12,824 bases of DNA from Saccoglossus kowalevskii (lineage: Eukaryota; Hemichordata; Enteropneusta; Harrimaniidae), in assembly GCF_000003605.2 (NCBI RefSeq), contig NW_003120925.1:319890-332713 (forward strand), written 5' to 3'. This document shows, piece after piece, positions 10,585 to 12,824 of this stretch. The position numbers and the translations under genes were made by a program. Under the pieces are notes generated by a model that was not told the DNA's origin, did not search any database, and was given only the letters and a program-made list of their open reading frames with translations. How positions within the stretch are numbered: the stretch's first letter is position 1; each line of letters starts with the position of its first letter.

Positions 10585-10960
10585 GGTTTCAAAGATTAAA
10601 ACGTTGCATTATGAAAAAGCGTGTTCACCAGCTCAAACTTCTTTAGGATGGATGTAAACAAAGCACAGATTTATTGCTCTTCCTACGTTCAAATGTCTCG
10701 AAAAACAGCCCATGGTTTTGAGCCTAATCATCAGATGAGCAGTACACCGGCAACACACACCCACGTGCTAGTACAACATCGGACGTAATTGAAGAGCGTT
10801 CTCGTACATAGTATTTCAGAATATAACGCGAAAATGCCTAACCCATTGTCTAACAGCAATCATACGATTCGATGAACACTGATAGGCCCGGTGATAGGCT
10901 AATTGATTGTATGAGGGCTAAATAGGTCACCCCATTTTGTATTATTCATCAATTATTTCA

Positions 10961-10966
10961 TTTATT
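10961..10966 (-). terminator. polyadenylation signal candidate for minus-strand gene
   Basis: TTTATT on the plus strand is AATAAA on the minus strand, about 170 bases past the stop of the tentative minus-strand exon at 11138-11351. The motif is common in AT-rich DNA. Confidence 0.2.
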
Positions 10967-11137
10967 GATCTGTTTGTTTGTTCGATTTTACTTGCCAAAC
11001 ACTCAGAGGTCTCGTTTCTTTATAACCTGAATAATGACCCACCGCAACCATCAGTAACTATGTTTTAGTCTAAAGAAGAATGGCATCAACTGGTGCGATT
11101 AACTTGTTATTTATCTGAGGAAGGATTGAGTTCGTAT

Positions 11138-11351
11138 TCACGTAAAGTCGTATTGATCACTGGTTGCACCAAAGAAACGGGTAACAACTGCCTTTACTAG
11201 CAGCGCTTGTTTAATAGCAGTACTGGTGACTGAATAAGTTCCAGTGTCACTTGCCAGAAACCTGTGTTGACACTTAGTGATAAGATTAAAGACCTTCATA
11301 TAAAGGTCGACTGCTCTGTCATAAACTCTGTCAATATCTATACGTCGGCGA
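11138..11351 (-). CDS. tentative second and last exon of a minus-strand gene, unrecognised
   Basis: After an acceptor TGTGTATAG (AG at plus 11353-11352) preceded by a T-rich tract, 70 codons read open to a TGA at 11138. Residues begin RRRIDIDRVYDRAVDLYMKV, and the last third is TAIKQALLVKAVVTRFFG then a short polar tail. The frame needs one base to complete a codon, which is exactly what the phase-2 end of the exon at 12180-12238 supplies (AG + T, Ser). The joined product would be 90 residues. The composition looks protein-like, with mixed third positions. Against it: the part at 11223-11287 belongs to the A/B duplicate and the aligned copy A sequence (5171-5244) carries a stop in this frame, so coding is not conserved there. 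No family recognised. Confidence 0.25.
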
Positions 11352-12179
11352 CTATACACAATAAGCAAACAAGTGGTCTATATAATGAGCATGTTCAATA
11401 TTCTCCCCGGACGCGCATTAAATGAACAAAATTTGCTGCAAAACTGAATAATATTCTAAGTCAATTCTCAGCATAAATAATGTCTGTAGCTTTGATTCAA
11501 GGTACAACATAAACGACACTATAACTGATAGGATGATTTGTTTGCTGATTTTAGACTTATAGAAGATTCCTTTACAATAACAAGGCTAGGCTATAGTGAT
11601 CAACTGTGTCGACAATGTTCCACTAAACGCTTTTGTCTGCATAACAAATAGGTGTACAGTCAATGATTGACCATATCTATGAAGCCACCGCTGAACAAAT
11701 GTGATTGATATACCATTCTTACAGTTCTACCCACAATCATATTACTGGATTATTGTTGCCAAAACAGCTGACTCGAACATGTTCCAGAAGTTCAGAAATC
11801 AAACTCCATGTAAGCGCGTTAGAAGCTACATATCTGCTACATAACAATAACAATAACAGCACTGTATATCGCTGTGTGATTGTTAACTACAATGTTATTG
11901 CATCTTCTTATGAAGATTCACTGATTTGTTACTTCTATAAGCATAAACAGAGATGAATATTTACAAATAGTTTTTTGTTGTATTATCCGAATCGTTGGTG
12001 CGCGTAATAAAAGCGCAATGAGTACGTAATGCTTTGTTTAACAAAGTGAACACCTGAAAGATTGTTTGAATATTTTTTGGATAAAAAAGAAATGATTTTC
12101 AATTAAAGACGGGTCTTGACCATCAATATGAAAATATCATATATGCCTATTATTCGAATTGTGACAAAAGTTAACTTAC
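11352..12179 (-). other. tentative intron of minus-strand gene
   Basis: On the minus strand this 828-base interval starts GTAAGTTAAC and ends TATAG, a consensus donor and an acceptable acceptor. It contains no other convincing open frame. The plus-strand frame at 11705-11956 lacks an ATG at its start, and its Asn run comes from a short AACAAT repeat near 11841-11858. Confidence 0.25.
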
Positions 12180-12238
12180 CTGAAAGTAACCATGACAACG
12201 AGGTCTTCCAAAGAATGAAGATTGTAATTTAATTTCAT
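12180..12238 (-). CDS. tentative first coding exon of minus-strand gene
   Basis: Reading leftward, ATG at plus 12238-12236 opens 19 codons (MKLNYNLHSL, then EDLVVMVTF) plus two bases, ending at a perfect CAG|GTAAGT donor (last exon base 12180). A second in-frame ATG (of MVTF) has a stronger start context (GTCATGG) and could be the true start. The open frame extends a few codons upstream of the first ATG to an ATAACAG acceptor-like site at about 12247, so an internal exon is also possible. A weak resemblance at 6130-6190 in the A unit keeps a GTAAAT at the donor position. The donor is the best splice site on this strand; the gene is inference. Confidence 0.3.
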
Positions 12239-12316
12239 AAGTTTTCTGTTATAATATTTGTGTACAGAAATACTACATAATACAGCGCCCTCACACACCT
12301 TAATTTTAATCTATTC

Positions 12317-12324
12317 TATAAATA
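12317..12324. promoter_or_regulatory. TATA-like element between CCAAT array and minus-strand ATG
   Basis: TATAAATA on the plus strand, TATTTATA on the minus strand. On the minus strand it lies about 40 bases past the CCAAT array and 80 bases before the ATG at 12238, the usual order of a CCAAT/TATA promoter. Its orientation cannot be settled from sequence. Confidence 0.25.
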
Positions 12325-12360
12325 TGTGTAGTGATCATATTGAGATGCTGAATGGTTTTA

Positions 12361-12533
12361 TTGGCTGACATCTGATTGGCTGACATCTGATTGGCTGACA
12401 TCTGATTTGCTGACATCTGATTGGCTGACATCTGATTGGCTGACATCTGATTGGCTGACATCTGATTGGCTGACATCTGATTGGCTGACATCTGATTGGC
12501 TGACATCTGATTTGCTGACATCTGATTGGCTGA
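12361..12533 (-). repeat. 15-base tandem array of CCAAT boxes (11.5 units)
   Basis: Eleven full units of TTGGCTGACATCTGA and a final TTGGCTGA. On the minus strand each unit junction reads AGCCAATCAG, a perfect match to the NF-Y consensus RRCCAATSRG. Units 4 (12406) and 11 (12511) read TTTGCT instead, removing the CCAAT core; otherwise all units are identical. There are ten CCAAT cores, nine in the full consensus and one (12360-12366) with a divergent flank. The two open frames over this array (Ser-Ala-Asn-Gln-Met and Arg-Cys-Gln-Pro-Ile repeats) are products of the multiple-of-three period, not evidence for protein. It may be a promoter of the minus-strand gene or a young minisatellite that happens to carry the motif. 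Confidence 0.95.
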
Positions 12534-12548
12534 TTGACGAAAAATGAC

Positions 12549-12608
12549 CACGCCCATATTTTAGAAATCACGCCCACTTCAGGGAAGCCATGCCCAAATT
12601 GTAACTTC
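12549..12608. repeat. three 20-base units led by CACGCCCA / CATGCCCA
   Basis: CACGCCCA at 12549 and 12569 and CATGCCCA at 12589 are spaced by exactly 20 bases; the rest of each 20-base unit is not alike. The minus strand reads TGGGCGTG, the GC/CACCC-type site of Sp/KLF zinc-finger factors, with the first unit giving GGGCGTGG. It directly flanks the CCAAT array on its upstream side in minus orientation. It may be a degenerate tandem repeat or an Sp/KLF site cluster. Confidence 0.6.
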
Positions 12609-12824
12609 TTGTTTAATTGACAGTTAACAGAACTTCGAGTTACCGGTGACATAGTTATTTTTATTTTGTTTAACGTTTTATGTTGTTGTCATTTTGTTCA
12701 ACGTTCAAATTTAGTAACTCGATATTTAATTAACTGTTAACTGAATTTCGATTACGGGAAACATAAAACTTTTTTTTCATTCAACAAATAAATTTACATA
12801 GACAAGTACAAAAAAAAAACAAAA
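12601..12824 (+). repeat. degenerate 113-base direct repeat
   Basis: GTAACTTC...TTTAATTGACAGTTAAC at 12601-12629 recurs as GTAACTCG...TTTAATTAACTGTTAAC from 12714, and the following AGAACTTCG and TGAATTTCG parts align too, ending ACAT. The period is about 113 bases. A smaller repeat lies inside: TTTTGTTTAACGTT at 12664 and TTTTGTTCAACGTT at 12691, 27 bases apart. The window ends in a 10-base A run and CAAAA. No open frame. It could be the edge of a larger satellite or mobile element continuing past the window. Confidence 0.65.

Larger units (their letters stand above)
9730..11530 (+). repeat. duplicated segment, copy B, right part
   Basis: Continues the collinear match to copy A. The strongest piece is 10121-10552 against 4571-4965, with landmarks AACACCGTGA (4623 and 10176), CTTAATAATT (4761 and 10311), ACCTGG followed by TCTCTGTCAAT (4790 and 10339), and CATCAGTG (4918 and 10524). 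The TTAGTGATAAGATT landmark joins 5231-5244 and 11274-11287. About 10553-11222 contains roughly 460 bases more than the corresponding part of A, indicating a further insertion in B or deletion in A. The 86-codon minus-strand frame at 10215-10475 lies in the best block, but its partner in A has stops. Confidence 0.7.

Noticed and set aside
11705-11956. 83-codon plus-strand ORF with an Asn run
   Set aside because: No ATG at its start, and the Asn run is a short AACAAT repeat; it overlaps the tentative minus-strand intron.
12306-12652. Two minus-strand ORFs with Ser-Ala-Asn-Gln-Met and Arg-Cys-Gln-Pro-Ile repeats
   Set aside because: The 15-base repeat unit has a length divisible by three, so open frames arise automatically; two overlapping frames are open equally, which argues against selection on either.

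Overview
The window looks like AT-rich, intron- and repeat-bearing nuclear DNA of an animal, most likely an invertebrate. The reasons are consensus spliceosomal donors and acceptors on both strands, vertebrate/invertebrate-type promoter motifs (perfect NF-Y, NRF1 and CACGTG sites), long microsatellites, and no dense open reading frames, Shine-Dalgarno-led genes or operons. I cannot name the species. No tRNA, rRNA, CRISPR array or recognisable protein-coding transposon was seen. Most of the window is non-coding, and no protein family could be assigned with certainty.

Layout. (1) 1-470: the best gene evidence is a candidate first coding exon on the + strand (96-158) ending in a textbook AAG|GTGAGT donor, with a possible short second exon at 429-466 that keeps the frame. 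The gene would run rightward; its later exons are not convincingly visible. (2) 467-2928: mostly featureless. It holds one 130-codon minus-strand open frame without an ATG (1870-2262) and a TATA/TCAGT core-promoter-like pair (2674-2711). (3) 2929-5500 and 6755-11530: two old, diverged, collinear, same-orientation copies (A and B) of one segment, recognised by at least seven homologous blocks in the same order. Copy B is split by about 1.57 kb that begins with a perfect 206-base (TTTA)n tract (7881-8086), and again by about 0.5 kb after 10552. Copy A carries a 16-base NRF1 palindrome and a perfect GTCACGTGAC E-box that are lost or degraded in copy B. (4) 6350-6603: a compact TATA - short ORF (61 codons) - AATAAA arrangement, unrecognised. 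(5) 11138-12600, minus strand: a tentative two-exon gene of 90 codons (12180-12238 joined to 11138-11351). It has a perfect CAG|GTAAGT donor and matching phase. Upstream of it lie an unusual 15-base tandem array holding ten CCAAT boxes and three CACGCCCA-type boxes exactly 20 bases apart. (6) 12601-12824: a degenerate 113-base direct repeat running to an A-rich end.

How the parts relate. The plus-strand gene at the left edge and the tentative minus-strand gene at the right edge would converge on the duplicated segment. Comparing copies A and B is the most useful internal test available. It argues against coding function for several ORFs inside the duplicate, including part of the minus-strand second exon, which is not open in the matching frame in copy A. 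Gene models here are therefore given modest confidence; the repeats and the array are seen directly. All alignments were made by eye.
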